DNA of 64,000 nt. It comes from Ruegeria discodermiae (GTDB taxonomy: Bacteria; Pseudomonadota; Alphaproteobacteria; Rhodobacterales; Rhodobacteraceae). Below the pieces are notes generated by a model. That model saw only the letters and a list, made by a program, of their open reading frames with translations. It had not been told where the DNA came from and did no database searches. Made by a program: the position numbers and the translations under genes. Location of the stretch: the NCBI RefSeq assembly GCF_030758345.1, contig NZ_JAVAMO010000003.1, positions 248,001-312,000 on the forward strand, read 5' to 3'. Below, in pieces: positions 44,929-53,211 of this stretch; the first letter of the stretch is position 1, and every line of letters starts with the position of its first letter.

Positions 44929-45978
44929 TTACTTGCGCGGGAGGAACGCGTTTTCTTTCCAGACGGCGTAGCCGTCGCGGAACTCGGTCATGTCGCCCAG
45001 GACTTTGGCAAAGAAGGCGTCATTGGCAGCTTCTTCGGCGGCAACCTCTTCCCAGGTGCTCTGGAAGGTCGCCAGCATGTCGTCATTCCACTGCTTGATC
45101 TCGACACCGTTATTTTCGACATTGTCGATCAGCGCCGCATGCTGGATCGCCTCGCCTTCGGCAAAGCTGTCCGCCATCGAAGCCTTGCAGGCGTTTTCGA
45201 TGATCGCCTGATGCTGTTCCGAAGCCTCGTTCCAGACATCCTTGTTGATCAGCAGTTCAAACACGGTCGCCTGCTGGTGCCAGCCGGGGAAATAGTTGAA
45301 CTTGACCAGCTTGTGGAAGCCAAGACGGGCATCAATGGCGGGCATCGAGAACTCGGTGGCGTCGATTGCGCCTTTTTCCAGCGCCGGGAAAATCTCACCA
45401 CCGGGCAGTAGCGAAGTAGCGACGCCGAGCTTTTGCATCACCTTGCCGCCCAGACCAAAGAAACGCATCTTGAGGCCGCTCAGATCTTCGGGAGAATTGA
45501 TCTCGGTGGCGAACCAGCCCGAGGTTTCCGGGGCGATGACGGCGCAGGGGATGACTTTGACGTTGAAACCCGCCTGGTCATACATCTCCTGATACAGGCT
45601 CATGCCGTTGCCGTAATAGAGCCAGGCCATGTATTCGCCCGCTTCCGGGCCAAAAGGCACGGCGGAAAACAGCGGTGCAGCCGGGATTTTGCCCGCCCAA
45701 TAGCCTGCGGTGGTGTAGCCTGAGTTGATCTTGCCGGATGACACGGCATCCAGAATCTCGAACGGCGGCACCAGTTTGCCCGGCTCGTAAACCTTCATTT
45801 TCAGCGTGCCACCCGACATCAGGTCCAGTTGTTCGGCCACACGCGGGATGGGCGAGCCCAGACCCGGCAGCGCAGTCGAGAACGCGATCGGGGTTTTCAG
45901 CAGCATCTTATCAGCGGCGATGGCAGGGCCTGCCAAAAGGCTGGTCGCAACAGCCAGGCCGGTCAGAACGTTTTTCAT
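44929..45978 (-). CDS. TRAP transporter substrate-binding protein (DctP family)
   Basis: A 349-residue periplasmic binding protein. The signal peptide LTGLAVATSLLAGPAIA ends near residue 22. The TRAP signature region GLKMRFFGLGGKVMQKLGV (about residues 168-186) carries the conserved substrate-carboxylate Arg. It binds a small carboxylate and delivers it to the fused DctQM protein. First gene of the reverse-strand operon; AGGAGG lies shortly before the ATG. Given dld in the operon, lactate is the likely ligand, by inference. Confidence 0.9.
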   Translation of the reverse strand: MKNVLTGLAVATSLLAGPAIAADKMLLKTPIAFSTALPGLGSPIPRVAEQLDLMSGGTLKMKVYEPGKLVPPFEILDAVSSGKINSGYTTAGYWAGKIPAAPLFSAVPFGPEAGEYMAWLYYGNGMSLYQEMYDQAGFNVKVIPCAVIAPETSGWFATEINSPEDLSGLKMRFFGLGGKVMQKLGVATSLLPGGEIFPALEKGAIDATEFSMPAIDARLGFHKLVKFNYFPGWHQQATVFELLINKDVWNEASEQHQAIIENACKASMADSFAEGEAIQHAALIDNVENNGVEIKQWNDDMLATFQSTWEEVAAEEAANDAFFAKVLGDMTEFRDGYAVWKENAFLPRK

Positions 45979-46301
45979 GATGTCTCCTCCAACAGTGTCA
46001 TGGACGGTGTCGCCCTTGGTCAGGACGCTGGTACTTCCTGCGTCTTGGAGTGGTTTATTAAATTTACCACTAAGTCAGGTCAACAATTTTATTTACCACT
46101 TGAAACGCAATGAGGCTCGGATTCCCGTGAAGTTGGGCTTGTTTGCGCGGCACGCGGATTCGCTGACTGACCCTTACTTGCAACACTTTTGTTATTAATT
46201 CAGCAGGTTATGAATTCAGAACCGGTGTCCGGTTTTTGTTGAAAAGATCGCGCATGAGGTTAATATAGTTTACCATACCGAGAGAACGCGGAGCCCGAGC
46301 T
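45979..46301. promoter_or_regulatory. Divergent promoter region with GTGGTAAA-like operators
   Basis: A 323-base AT-richer spacer between dctP and its regulator. An inverted repeat AGTGGT (46049-46054) / ACCACT (46066-46071) is 71 bases from the dctP start. Further TTTACCA(C/T) copies lie at 46092 and 46270. FCD-type GntR regulators bind TGGT-N-ACCA-type dyads, so these are the candidate sites, one set for each promoter. Confidence 0.55.
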
Positions 46302-47087
46302 ATGCCAAGCAAATTGACCCCGACGTCGCTGTTTGAGCCGATTGATCACGAATCGGTTTCAGAAGCCGTGATCTCTCAGATCGAGGCGCTAATCGCCGCC
46401 GGGATCCTGAAACAGGGCCGCAAACTGCCCTCTGAACGCGACCTAGCCGAAACGCTCAATGTCTCGCGCCCCAAGCTGCGCGATGCACTACAGGTTCTCG
46501 AAGAGCGCGGGCTGGTCACCACCCGCCATGGCGAGGGCAGCTTTATCGCGCCCCTGACGGGGCAAGCGATGATGCCCGCGCTGCTGGACCTTTACGGCCG
46601 CCACGAACCGGCATTTTTCGACTACCTGGAATATCGCCGCGAACAGGAAGGCTTTGCCGCAAGGCTGGCCGCGCAGCGCGCCACCACGGCCGACAAGGAG
46701 CGGATCACCGAAATCCTCGACCGGCTGCAGCGTGCCTGGGAACAGAATGATCAGGAAAGCTCGCGCGAGGCGGATTACCAACTGCATTCCGCAATTGTCG
46801 ATGCCAGCCAGAACGCGACGCTGATTCACATCATGGCCTCGATCTATCACCTGACCCGTCAGGGTGTGTTTTATAACCGCGAATACCTCAAATCCATTGA
46901 TGGAACCGGCAAGCGGCTGCTTGAACAGCATCTTGCACTGGGACAGGCCGTGATCGACGGCGATCCGGAACGGGCCGAAGCGGCCGCGCTAGCGCATCTC
47001 GACTTCGTCGAGCAGTCCTTCCGCACCGGCATCGAACGCACGCAGCGCGAGGCAATGGCCCAGAAACGCCGCCTGCTATCCGGCTAA
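46302..47087 (+). CDS. FCD-domain GntR-family regulator (LldR/PdhR type)
   Basis: A 261-residue regulator. The N-terminal winged helix (GRKLPSERDLAETLNVSRPKLRDALQVLEERGLV, residues about 45-78) is followed by an all-helical FCD domain with the metal/ligand His residues in ADYQLHSAIVDAS and LEQHLALGQAVI. Such proteins respond to lactate, pyruvate or other small acids. Divergent orientation from the TRAP-dld operon argues it controls that operon. ATG after GGAGCCCGAG. Confidence 0.9.
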   Translation: MPSKLTPTSLFEPIDHESVSEAVISQIEALIAAGILKQGRKLPSERDLAETLNVSRPKLRDALQVLEERGLVTTRHGEGSFIAPLTGQAMMPALLDLYGRHEPAFFDYLEYRREQEGFAARLAAQRATTADKERITEILDRLQRAWEQNDQESSREADYQLHSAIVDASQNATLIHIMASIYHLTRQGVFYNREYLKSIDGTGKRLLEQHLALGQAVIDGDPERAEAAALAHLDFVEQSFRTGIERTQREAMAQKRRLLSG

Positions 47088-47106
47088 CACGCCGGTTCGG
47101 CGCAAC

Positions 47107-47138
47107 AAAAAACGCCCCCGGAGAACCGAGGGCGCTTT
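47107..47138 (-). terminator. Terminator of the DUF1127 gene (possibly bidirectional)
   Basis: A stem CGCCCCCGG / CCGAGGGCG (47113-47134, one mismatch, loop AGAA) is flanked by AAAAAA at 47107-47112, which reads as a T-run on the reverse strand. It would end the DUF1127 transcript, and the regulator stop 20 bases upstream may use it too. Confidence 0.85.
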
Positions 47139-47163
47139 CCTGCGAGTGGCGGTGTGATCGAAA

Positions 47164-47379
47164 TCAGTTGCCGTAAACGTGACGATGCACAGTGTCGGTG
47201 ATATTGCTCCGCGACAGGCCGACATCAGCCAGTTCGCGGTCTGTCAGCCGCTCCAGTTCTCTGACGGTCTGGACATAGAGCGCGTGGCGGGCGCGGGCCT
47301 CTTTCGCTTCTTGAAAAAACGAGTTCAGGCGCGCGAAAATTCCGATAGGGGCGGATGTGTTTGTCAGTGTATATGTCAT
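47164..47379 (-). CDS. DUF1127 small protein
   Basis: A 71-residue protein with the DUF1127 (YjiS-like) core RHALYVQTVRELERLTDRELADVGLSRSNI in the C-terminal two-thirds. These Arg-rich helical proteins are common in alphaproteobacteria and some modulate phosphate, RNA turnover or stress responses. It sits alone between a strong reverse-strand terminator and an AT-rich upstream region holding AGGAAA before the ATG. Confidence 0.88.
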   Translation of the reverse strand: MTYTLTNTSAPIGIFARLNSFFQEAKEARARHALYVQTVRELERLTDRELADVGLSRSNITDTVHRHVYGN

Positions 47380-47697
47380 GTCATTTTCCTTTCAGTGTAT
47401 CAGGACGAATTTCCTGACGGAGTATCTGGTCTGTTACCGATAACGGTCATTTAGGTGCCCTTGGTTGGGTCAACAACCGATGATCGGGACTGGCCGTTAT
47501 GCGTTGAAGGCATAGCAATTGACCTGTCCGCCAAGGCTCCCCAACCGCCATGAGAGTGTGCGGGTTTGGTTTTTTTGTTCCTGGTCGTTGGTTCGCGCAG
47601 GCGCGTTTGTGGGGGCCTTCAAACGCGAAACAGGGGTCAGCCCGCTAAAGCACCGCAGGATGGTGGTGCCTTGGATTCCAACCTTCAAAAAAGGAAA
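47380..47697. other. Intergenic region between DUF1127 and phasin terminator
   Basis: About 320 bases with no convincing gene. The left part must contain the DUF1127 promoter. Frames on both strands here (for example 47497-47748) cross the phasin terminator and have no ribosome site or motif. Confidence 0.4.
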
Positions 47698-47733
47698 GGG
47701 CCGATCCTCACCACAATGGGTGAGGCCGGCCCC
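47687..47733 (-). terminator. Terminator of the phasin gene
   Basis: On the reverse strand a long stem forms between GGGCCGGCCTCACC and GGTGAGGATCGGCCC (47698-47733, loop CATTGT), followed by an interrupted T-tract (TTTCCTTTTTT). It starts about 30 bases past the phasin stop at 47762. Confidence 0.88.
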
Positions 47734-47761
47734 AGCACTGTCAGGCATCTGATACCGATGT

Positions 47762-48160
47762 TCAGGCAGCGTTGCCCGGACGATAGGTGTCGATGATTTC
47801 TTTCAGCGGTGCATAAGCTTCCTTTACGCGCGTGTGGCTCATCTCGATCACTTCACGTGCGTTTGCGGCACCGTTTTCGATCGACGCGTGGGCATGTGCG
47901 GCCTGCAGGTCGATGACGTCGTTCAGGCATTTTGCCTGCATGGTGTCTTTGCCCAGGGCAACGTAGCCCTCAACGGCGTTCTTGGTATAACCCAGCAGGG
48001 TTTTGTCAACTTCGATGACGCCTTCGACAACCTTGCGGCCCGAAGTCACGTAAGCGCCGAACAGCGAGGAAACGGTGTTCGAAACATTGGCGATCGTGTT
48101 GGTTGCTTTCGTAACGGCGTCGGTAGCATCGGTCTTGGTGGCAGTTGCTTTGGCAGCCAT
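47762..48160 (-). CDS. phaP: Phasin (polyhydroxyalkanoate granule protein)
   Basis: A 132-residue phasin-2-type protein. An Ala/Thr-rich N-terminus is followed by amphipathic helices, with SSLFGAYVTSGRKVVEGVIEVDKTLLGYTKNAVEGYVALGK and NDVIDLQAAHAHASIENGAANAREV. Phasins coat PHA granules and limit their size. The reverse-strand frame is open to 48445 because a decayed DUF445 gene happens to be in frame; ATG 48160 after GGAGAGATATA is the true start. A TGC-rich candidate PhaR site lies just upstream. It is the only intact gene in the decaying 48-51 kb stretch. Confidence 0.85.
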   Translation of the reverse strand: MAAKATATKTDATDAVTKATNTIANVSNTVSSLFGAYVTSGRKVVEGVIEVDKTLLGYTKNAVEGYVALGKDTMQAKCLNDVIDLQAAHAHASIENGAANAREVIEMSHTRVKEAYAPLKEIIDTYRPGNAA

Positions 48161-48203
48161 TATATCTCTCCAGAATATCGCGATGAGACGGAGATAGGGA
48201 GGG

Positions 48204-48236
48204 CAATGCTGCAGTGCAACATGCTCATGCTGCAAC
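48204..48236 (-). promoter_or_regulatory. TGC-rich candidate PhaR operator
   Basis: A cluster of TGC/GCA triplets, with TGCTGCAGTGCA at 48207-48218, and CATGCTCATGCTGCAA lying 44-76 bases before the phasin start. PhaR in Paracoccus and Rhodobacter binds TGC-rich sites upstream of phaP; the match here is by eye. It falls inside the 3' remains of the DUF445 pseudogene. Confidence 0.5.
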
Positions 48237-48244
48237 GCGGCTCT

Positions 48245-49460
48245 ACCAGCAGATACACCCAGGACCGCGCCGTTGATCCGAATGAGTTGAAGGTCGCGCC
48301 CGACCTCTGATTCCATGCGCGTGGCAAGCTGGTCGCTGTCCCAATCGGCAATACTTTGGGCGATGTAGTCGACGATCGCAGGCCGGATTTCGGTCAGCAC
48401 GGCCTCAAACCCGCTGGCGAAGCGCGCATTGAGCTGGTCCAGCAACGCATCGGAGTCCTGGACCTCATGGCAAAGTCCTGCAGCGCCTTCGCCGTGAGGT
48501 CGGCGACCCGGTCCGGGTGTTCGACGAGGCTCTTGTCCACTTCGTTCAGAACCGCCGCCATAACCTGCTGCAGGGACTTGTCGAATTTCGCCGACTCGGT
48601 AAAGGCTTTGAACCCTTCATCGATATTCTCCGCGATCCGCCCGTTTCCTGGAAACGGTCGATCAGTATCGTGATCGATGTCTCGAAGTCCTTGCGCAGCG
48701 ACGATTTCGGGTCCGAGGGTGCGTCAATGATCGACAGGACGCCGTCGACCAGGACCTCGGTAATGCGCTTGTCGACAGAGGTGGTGATCCACCAGCGGCT
48801 TCGGTCCTGCACCACCGTCATCACCGTGTCGCGGTTTTTGTCCAGCACCTCGCGCACCTGTAGCAGGATGTCGTTCAGCAACTGGCTGTGCACGCTGCCT
48901 TTCAGCAACTTGATGAACTGTCGCAACAGAGTGGGCGAGCCGACGAGCTTTGTCGTCAGGTCGCGCAGATAGGCCGTTGGGGCCGGGCCAATGCCACCAC
49001 GCAGCTGGCTTTGCAGGATACCGTGCAGAAGCTCTGACAATGTCCTGCTCAATGCCTTGGCGTTTTCGGTCCTGTTCAGCCAGTTGGCCGCCCTTAGCGC
49101 CGGGTTCGTCCGCCGCAATTGCCGCATGAGCTGCTCTGGCGCCAGGAAATACTCATCGATGAAACGGGCGATATTGCCAGCCGCGCGCTTTTGATTTTTG
49201 GGCAGCGAGGCCGTGTGCGGAATGGGCAGCCCCAGCGGGTGCCGGAAAAGCGCCTCGACCGCGAACCAATCCGCCAGACCGCCGACCATACCAGCCTCGG
49301 CCATGGCGCGGATCAGCAACAGCCATGTGGGCGGTTCCGATATCGCGGAACTGGCCGCGAATATCAGCGACAGGCCAACCAGGATACCGGTGGCCTTGCG
49401 CCGAACCTTTCGGATTGCCGCAGCTTTTTGGATGTCGATCGTGTTGCCAGCCTCGTTCAT
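48245..49460 (-). pseudogene. DUF445 membrane-protein gene with two frameshifts
   Basis: The first 280 codons from ATG 49460 read as a normal DUF445 protein: a hydrophobic segment (TGILVGLSLIFAASSAI), AEAGMVGGLADWFAVEALFRHPLGLPIPHTA and SELLHGILQSQL. After IDRFQETG the frame breaks near 48638-48645. Continuation in another frame reads IAENIDEGFKAFTESAKFD through LVEHPDRVADLTAKALQDFAM. A second break near 48462-48472 moves to a third frame with EVQDSDALLDQLNARFASG and GRDLQLIRINGAVLG. Joining the three gives the whole expected family length of about 410 residues. The gene therefore looks inactivated, unless these are assembly errors. Confidence 0.85.
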
Positions 49461-49469
49461 AGCGAAGGA

Positions 49470-49988
49470 TCAGGTTTCCGCCAAGGCCTTTTCGTGGGTG
49501 AACAGCTCGACCCGGTCCGCGATCGCCTCGGCTTGTGTCAGCACAAACATGTGACCGCAATCGACAAGTTCGAGCGTTGCGTTCGGCAATCGGCTCGCCA
49601 GAATCTTACCGTTAACCGGCGGAACAACCGGGTCTTGTTTGCCCATCAGAACAAGCGTCGGGATCTTGATGCGGGGCAGCCAAAGGTAGCTGGTCCAGCC
49701 CAGCCCGGCCAGCAGCTGATAGAGATAGCCGCGCTTGTCGCCTGCCTTCATCGCCATGGTGTGGTTTTTCAGCATTTCCTTCTTGAAGGCCACCTCGCCA
49801 CCATAAAGCTCGGTCTCGACTTTCATCATGTAGTCCGGGTCGGTGTACCGCTTGTGGGTTACCATCTTGCGCAGCACGTCGACATTGCCCGGCACCATGA
49901 CCAGACCCGCCGCCGTCGCGGCGAGGGTCAGCGTGTGGCACCGCTTCTGGAAATCATGCGCAAATTGCTGCGCCAGCGCCCCGCCTCA
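49470..49988 (-). pseudogene. phaZ: PHA-depolymerase-like alpha/beta hydrolase, front half missing
   Basis: Reverse-strand homology begins exactly at the nucleophile elbow region: GGALAQQFAHDFQKRCHTLTLA, then VMVPGNVDVLRKMV and a C-terminal PTLVLMGKQDPVVPP with the catalytic Asp and GHMFVLTQ with the His. The elbow Ser is lost: where GVSWGG is expected, the frame has a TGA just before GG. About 100 N-terminal residues are absent. It is joined directly to a truncated MaoC gene in a different frame. The sequence matches intracellular PHA depolymerase-type hydrolases of the group. It cannot be catalytic as it stands. Confidence 0.82.
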
Positions 49989-50346
49989 GGACACCGACCA
50001 GTTTGAAGTTCGACCGCACCGATGATCCGGCAAGAACCGGGGCCAGGAATCGCACTTTGCCCGAACAATAATTTAGCACGGCTTTTGCATCTGGCGGTAC
50101 CACACCCGAACTCTCCGTCGCGGCAGCCAACAATGACAGAGTCAGAAACCCATGCGCGACTGGTCCGCCAAAGGGACCGAACTTGGTTGCCTTTTCAACG
50201 TCGACGTGGATCCACTGATGATCGCCGGTGACATCGGCAATATTGTTGATCATCTCCTGGGTGATTTCGAACGGGTCGGACGGGCCAAAGTCGTGACCAA
50301 CCGCATCGGCAAGAGTTTGTGTTGAGTAGCTCGCAGGCGCGGTCAT
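49954..50346 (-). pseudogene. MaoC-family enoyl-CoA hydratase, C-terminally truncated
   Basis: From ATG 50346 (with GGGAGAA before it) a MaoC hotdog protein reads normally for about 120 residues: DPFEITQEMINNIADVTGDHQWIHVDVEKA with the catalytic Asp/His, GPVAHGFLTLSLL, and YCSGKVRFLAPVLAGSSVRSNF. Homology stops at FKLVGV, where it meets phaZ sequence, and the frame runs 12 unrelated codons to a stop at 49954. The expected last 20-25 residues are gone. The active-site residues are present, so a partly folded product might persist, but the final core strand is lost. (R)-specific hydratases of this kind feed beta-oxidation intermediates to PHA synthesis. Confidence 0.75.
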
Positions 50347-50648
50347 TTGGGGTTCTCCCGAAACATTCAATTTGATGTACGGCATCGACTTTGAGTGTTC
50401 GTCAATCCTGGGCCAATCCAACCTTGGCCTTCAGGGGAACGCTATTGCCAAACGGCTTGGCCCATTAAATTGTGACATAAGAGCACTCTGGCAAATGCCG
50501 TTGCAGAACAACGTTAGAAAGGCGGCAATTGGACTGGCCTGCAGGTCAAACCGCCTTCGCATGAGATGGATTCGTTGCATGATGAACGCTTGATCAAACC
50601 GGCCAATGGGATTTTGGGATTCCGAATAAACAGCAACAGGAACCCTCT
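50347..50648. other. Intergenic region, no gene seen
   Basis: About 300 bases separate the maoC start from the DUF6489 remnant. It should contain the reverse-strand maoC promoter. I see no motif-bearing frame, tRNA or hairpin. Confidence 0.4.
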
Positions 50649-50884
50649 ATGCAGATCAGTATTACCATCGACTCACGCCAGCCGAAGCGCACGAACTTCT
50701 CGGGCTGCCGAGTATTCAGAAGTTCCAGGAGGAATGGCTGAAAACGGTCGAAACCAGAATTCTCGCCGACGCCGAGAGCTTCTCGCCCGAAAAGAGCCTG
50801 AACAGCTGGATTGCCGGCGCTTCCGTGAATGCTGACCTGCTGCGGGGCTTGATGAGCGCGTTCACCCCCGGTGGCAAATCCTGA
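50649..50884 (+). pseudogene. DUF6489-like small protein with early frameshift
   Basis: The ATG at 50649 starts MQISITID, the usual beginning of this small PHA-associated family. The next codons are out of frame. In the neighbouring frame the rest reads LTPAEAHELLGLPSIQKFQ, WLKTVETRILADAESFSPEK and SWIAGASVNADLLRGLMSAF, ending in a stop at 50882-50884. One missing base near 50673 explains everything. Restored length is about 78 residues. Function of the family is unknown; similar proteins sit next to acyl-CoA and PHA genes. Confidence 0.72.
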
Positions 50885-50987
50885 GCAAAGCCCACGTCCG
50901 ATGGTTGGATCGCGGGTCACCCGGTCGCGCCGGTCGCCTTGAAGACGCGGGCGTAGCCAACCGGGTTTGAGACGGGCCGACAATTCG

Positions 50988-51394
50988 TCAGCCGCGCAAC
51001 TCACGGCCCAAGATCTTGCCGAAATTGGATTTCGGAAATTCGTCGAGGAACGTGATCTTGAGCGGGGTCTTGTCAGCCGTCATCTCATGGCGGCAATGCG
51101 CGAAATCTGTTCCTCTGTGACCTCAGCGCCGGGTGCCCTGACCACAAAGGCGCTGACCAACTCGCCGGTTTTTTCATCAGGCTGGCCAATGCAGGCACAT
51201 TCCGCAACACCGTCGCAGGCGGTGACTGCCGCATCGACCGACGCACAGGTTATTTTCTGGCCAAAACAGTCAAAGGCGACGTTGTCAGCTTATTTTTCGG
51301 CAGCCTCTTCGAACGACGCCACGATCGAGGAATACGGATCCGGGTTGATTTCCGCAGGTATGCCAGGGTCGTGTGTTTTCAACCAGTTTTTCAT
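50988..51394 (-). pseudogene. Acyl-CoA synthetase remnant with large internal deletion
   Basis: ATG 51394 (after GGAGGAGAACC) begins MKNWLKTHDPGIPAEINPD and SSIVASFEEAAEK, the N-terminus of a long-chain acyl-CoA synthetase, then a TAA stop. The frame continues as ADNVAFDCFGQKIT and jumps straight to C-terminal sequence AAVTACDGVAECACIGQPDE and ELVSAFVVRAPGAEV. A second break (stop after RIAAMR) shifts to TADKTPLKITFLDEFPKSN and FGKILGRELRG with the catalytic Lys. About 430-450 central residues, including the AMP-binding motif, are missing. The gene is certainly dead. Confidence 0.85.
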
Positions 51395-52040
51395 TTCGGT
51401 TCTCCTCCGTATTGGCGCTGCTGAATGGTGACGCTGAACTCAAGGGGTTGGTCACACAGGCAGTTGAAACTTCGGTGCCGTATTGCCGGACAGCTCTGAA
51501 CCCAGTGGCAAGCGCCATCTGCACTATAATTAATTGCATGCTCTTTCGTGCCTGACTCGCCGCGGGGCGTGTCATTGAGCCCATCCCGACCTTAGGCCAG
51601 GATGATTTCTCGTTTTTAAGAAAAATTGCATCAGCGATAGAATTCCGTAACGTCAAATCGCGTCCGGACGGAATGAAACAAGTGTAGGCAGACGCAAGCC
51701 AGGTCAGGGTTCAGCCACGTGCGAGCTCATTTCGGATGCAGCGGCAATCACCGCCAGATTGTCCTCGCCCAGATAAGCATGCGGCGACATTTCAAGGTGT
51801 CCCTCGCGCTTCTGAAGCAGGTCACTGCAATATGGATCGTGCCTCGCTATGGCTTTCTCGATGGCACGCATGTCCCTGCAAAACAGACCATTTTCGATCA
51901 GAAAATCCTGCACCTCTGCCTGACGGGAAAGGATGCAAACCCTTTGACGGAGCTACGTCACAGGGCCTTGGAGTATATGGGAACGCGTATTTTCGCCAGA
52001 GCAATCAAGCGGCGCTATCAACCCGCTGCGGCACGCTGCC
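51395..52040. other. Gene-poor region beside the decayed cluster
   Basis: About 650 bases. A reverse-strand GTG frame at 51704-51913 (69 residues, starting QDFLIENGLFCRDMRAIEKA) has a natural-looking helical composition but no ribosome site or recognised family; it may be a scrap of another lost gene. The overlapping forward frame at 51719-52060 has no motif. Composition is less GC-rich than the flanks. Confidence 0.4.
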
Positions 52041-52661
52041 TCAGTCCCAGCGATAATTGAAGCTGACGCTGATCCGCTCTTCTTCGGCCATGTTCATCGG
52101 CACTTCGTGGCGCAGCCAGCTTTCCCATAGCAGGACGTCCCCCACCTCGGGTTTGACATAGATGAAAGGCTGCAACTCGCGCCGCGCCTCCTTGCGGCGC
52201 ACCGGGGAGGCCATCATCCGGGCCGAGCGGGGATCTTCCAGCTTCAGCGCGCTGACACCCTTGGGCATCGCCACATAGGTGGTGCCCGAGATCACGCTGT
52301 GCGGGTGGATATGGCTGGCATGCATCCCGCCCTCGGGCAGGATATTGATCCACAGATCTTCCAGCTTCAGCGCCCGGTCATCCAGATCGAACTCCAAATC
52401 CTGCGTAAATGCCGCCACATGGGCATCCAGCACCTTGACCAGATCGGCGAAGATCGGGAACCGCCAGGGCAGATCGGTCAGCGACGCATAGGACGTGTAG
52501 CCGGGATAGCCGTTCGCCTCGCACCAGTCCTGCCCGGCCTCATCATCCTCGGCAATGACGACGCAGGAGGATTCCAGCTCGCCCGCATCGATTCGAGGTT
52601 CGAATTCGGACAGGGCAGCACGATACAGGCGGGTGACGAAGAGCGATTCAATCTGTGACAT
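52041..52661 (-). CDS. TIGR02466-type putative 2OG-Fe(II) oxygenase
   Basis: A 206-residue protein. ILPEGGMHASHIHPHSVISGTTYV holds a His-rich iron-ligand segment near residue 115-122, and WLRHEVPMN supplies the distal His near 188, with RISVSFNYRW the oxoglutarate-binding Arg at the end. This matches the TIGR02466 family of putative 2-oxoglutarate oxygenases. I chose ATG 52661 over an in-frame start 78 bases earlier, because the extra residues are Arg-rich and non-homologous. Its substrate is unknown. It reads towards the gene-poor region. Confidence 0.8.
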   Translation of the reverse strand: MSQIESLFVTRLYRAALSEFEPRIDAGELESSCVVIAEDDEAGQDWCEANGYPGYTSYASLTDLPWRFPIFADLVKVLDAHVAAFTQDLEFDLDDRALKLEDLWINILPEGGMHASHIHPHSVISGTTYVAMPKGVSALKLEDPRSARMMASPVRRKEARRELQPFIYVKPEVGDVLLWESWLRHEVPMNMAEEERISVSFNYRWD

Positions 52662-52751
52662 GGCGCTGTCATAGCGCAACCTCACGCGGCGCGCGAGGGG
52701 CAGATCGCGTCGCGGATGCAGGCGGCCTGAAACGGCCACCTGCGGAACGGA

Positions 52752-52937
52752 TTACTGGGTAATCGGCGAGCAGACCGTCGCGCCTGCTTCGGTTGTGGCA
52801 AGCTGATAGCCGCCCGGGCAACTGGCATTCCCTGCCTTGTCAAAGGTGGGCTGAACATAGACCGGTTCCGGCTCGGGCTGCGAACAGGCAGCGAGGGCCA
52901 GAACGAATGAGCCGATCAAAGCAGCTTTCAGTTTCAT
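52752..52937 (-). CDS. Small lipoprotein
   Basis: A 61-residue protein with a lipoprotein signal: MKLKAALIGSFVLALAAC, with lipobox LAAC and Cys at residue 18. The short mature part (EPEPVYVQPTFDKAG ... CPGGYQLATTEAGATVC) has two Cys that could pair. It should be anchored in the membrane facing the periplasm. Function unknown; it is 90 bases upstream of the oxygenase on the same strand. Confidence 0.75.
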   Translation of the reverse strand: MKLKAALIGSFVLALAACSQPEPEPVYVQPTFDKAGNASCPGGYQLATTEAGATVCSPITQ

Positions 52938-53211
52938 CGGTTGAATCCTTTATTTGTTAATTCTGAAATCCCGGCTCTGAAGGCGCCGGGCGAGAACACG
53001 TTCTCGTGAGCAATGATACATCTGCACCGCAACCTGTCGATCTTATTCTGAAAAATCTCACTCAAGCGGCGAAAAATCACCCTTGCGCATGGCAGCGCCG
53101 CTCGATGCTCGACCGGTGCGGCGGATGAATTGAACCACGCACGCTTTCTGCCTATACCAAAACAAAATATAGGGGACCCGATGCAGATGCCCCGGAAAGA
53201 CCCCGCCAGGC

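Noticed and set aside
47762-48445. A 227-residue fused phasin
   Set aside because: The first 95 residues are the third-frame remnant of the DUF445 gene and happen to be in frame; the phasin has its own start and ribosome site at 48160.
51719-52060. Forward 113-codon frame
   Set aside because: No ribosome site or recognisable motif, and overlaps an equally uncertain reverse frame.
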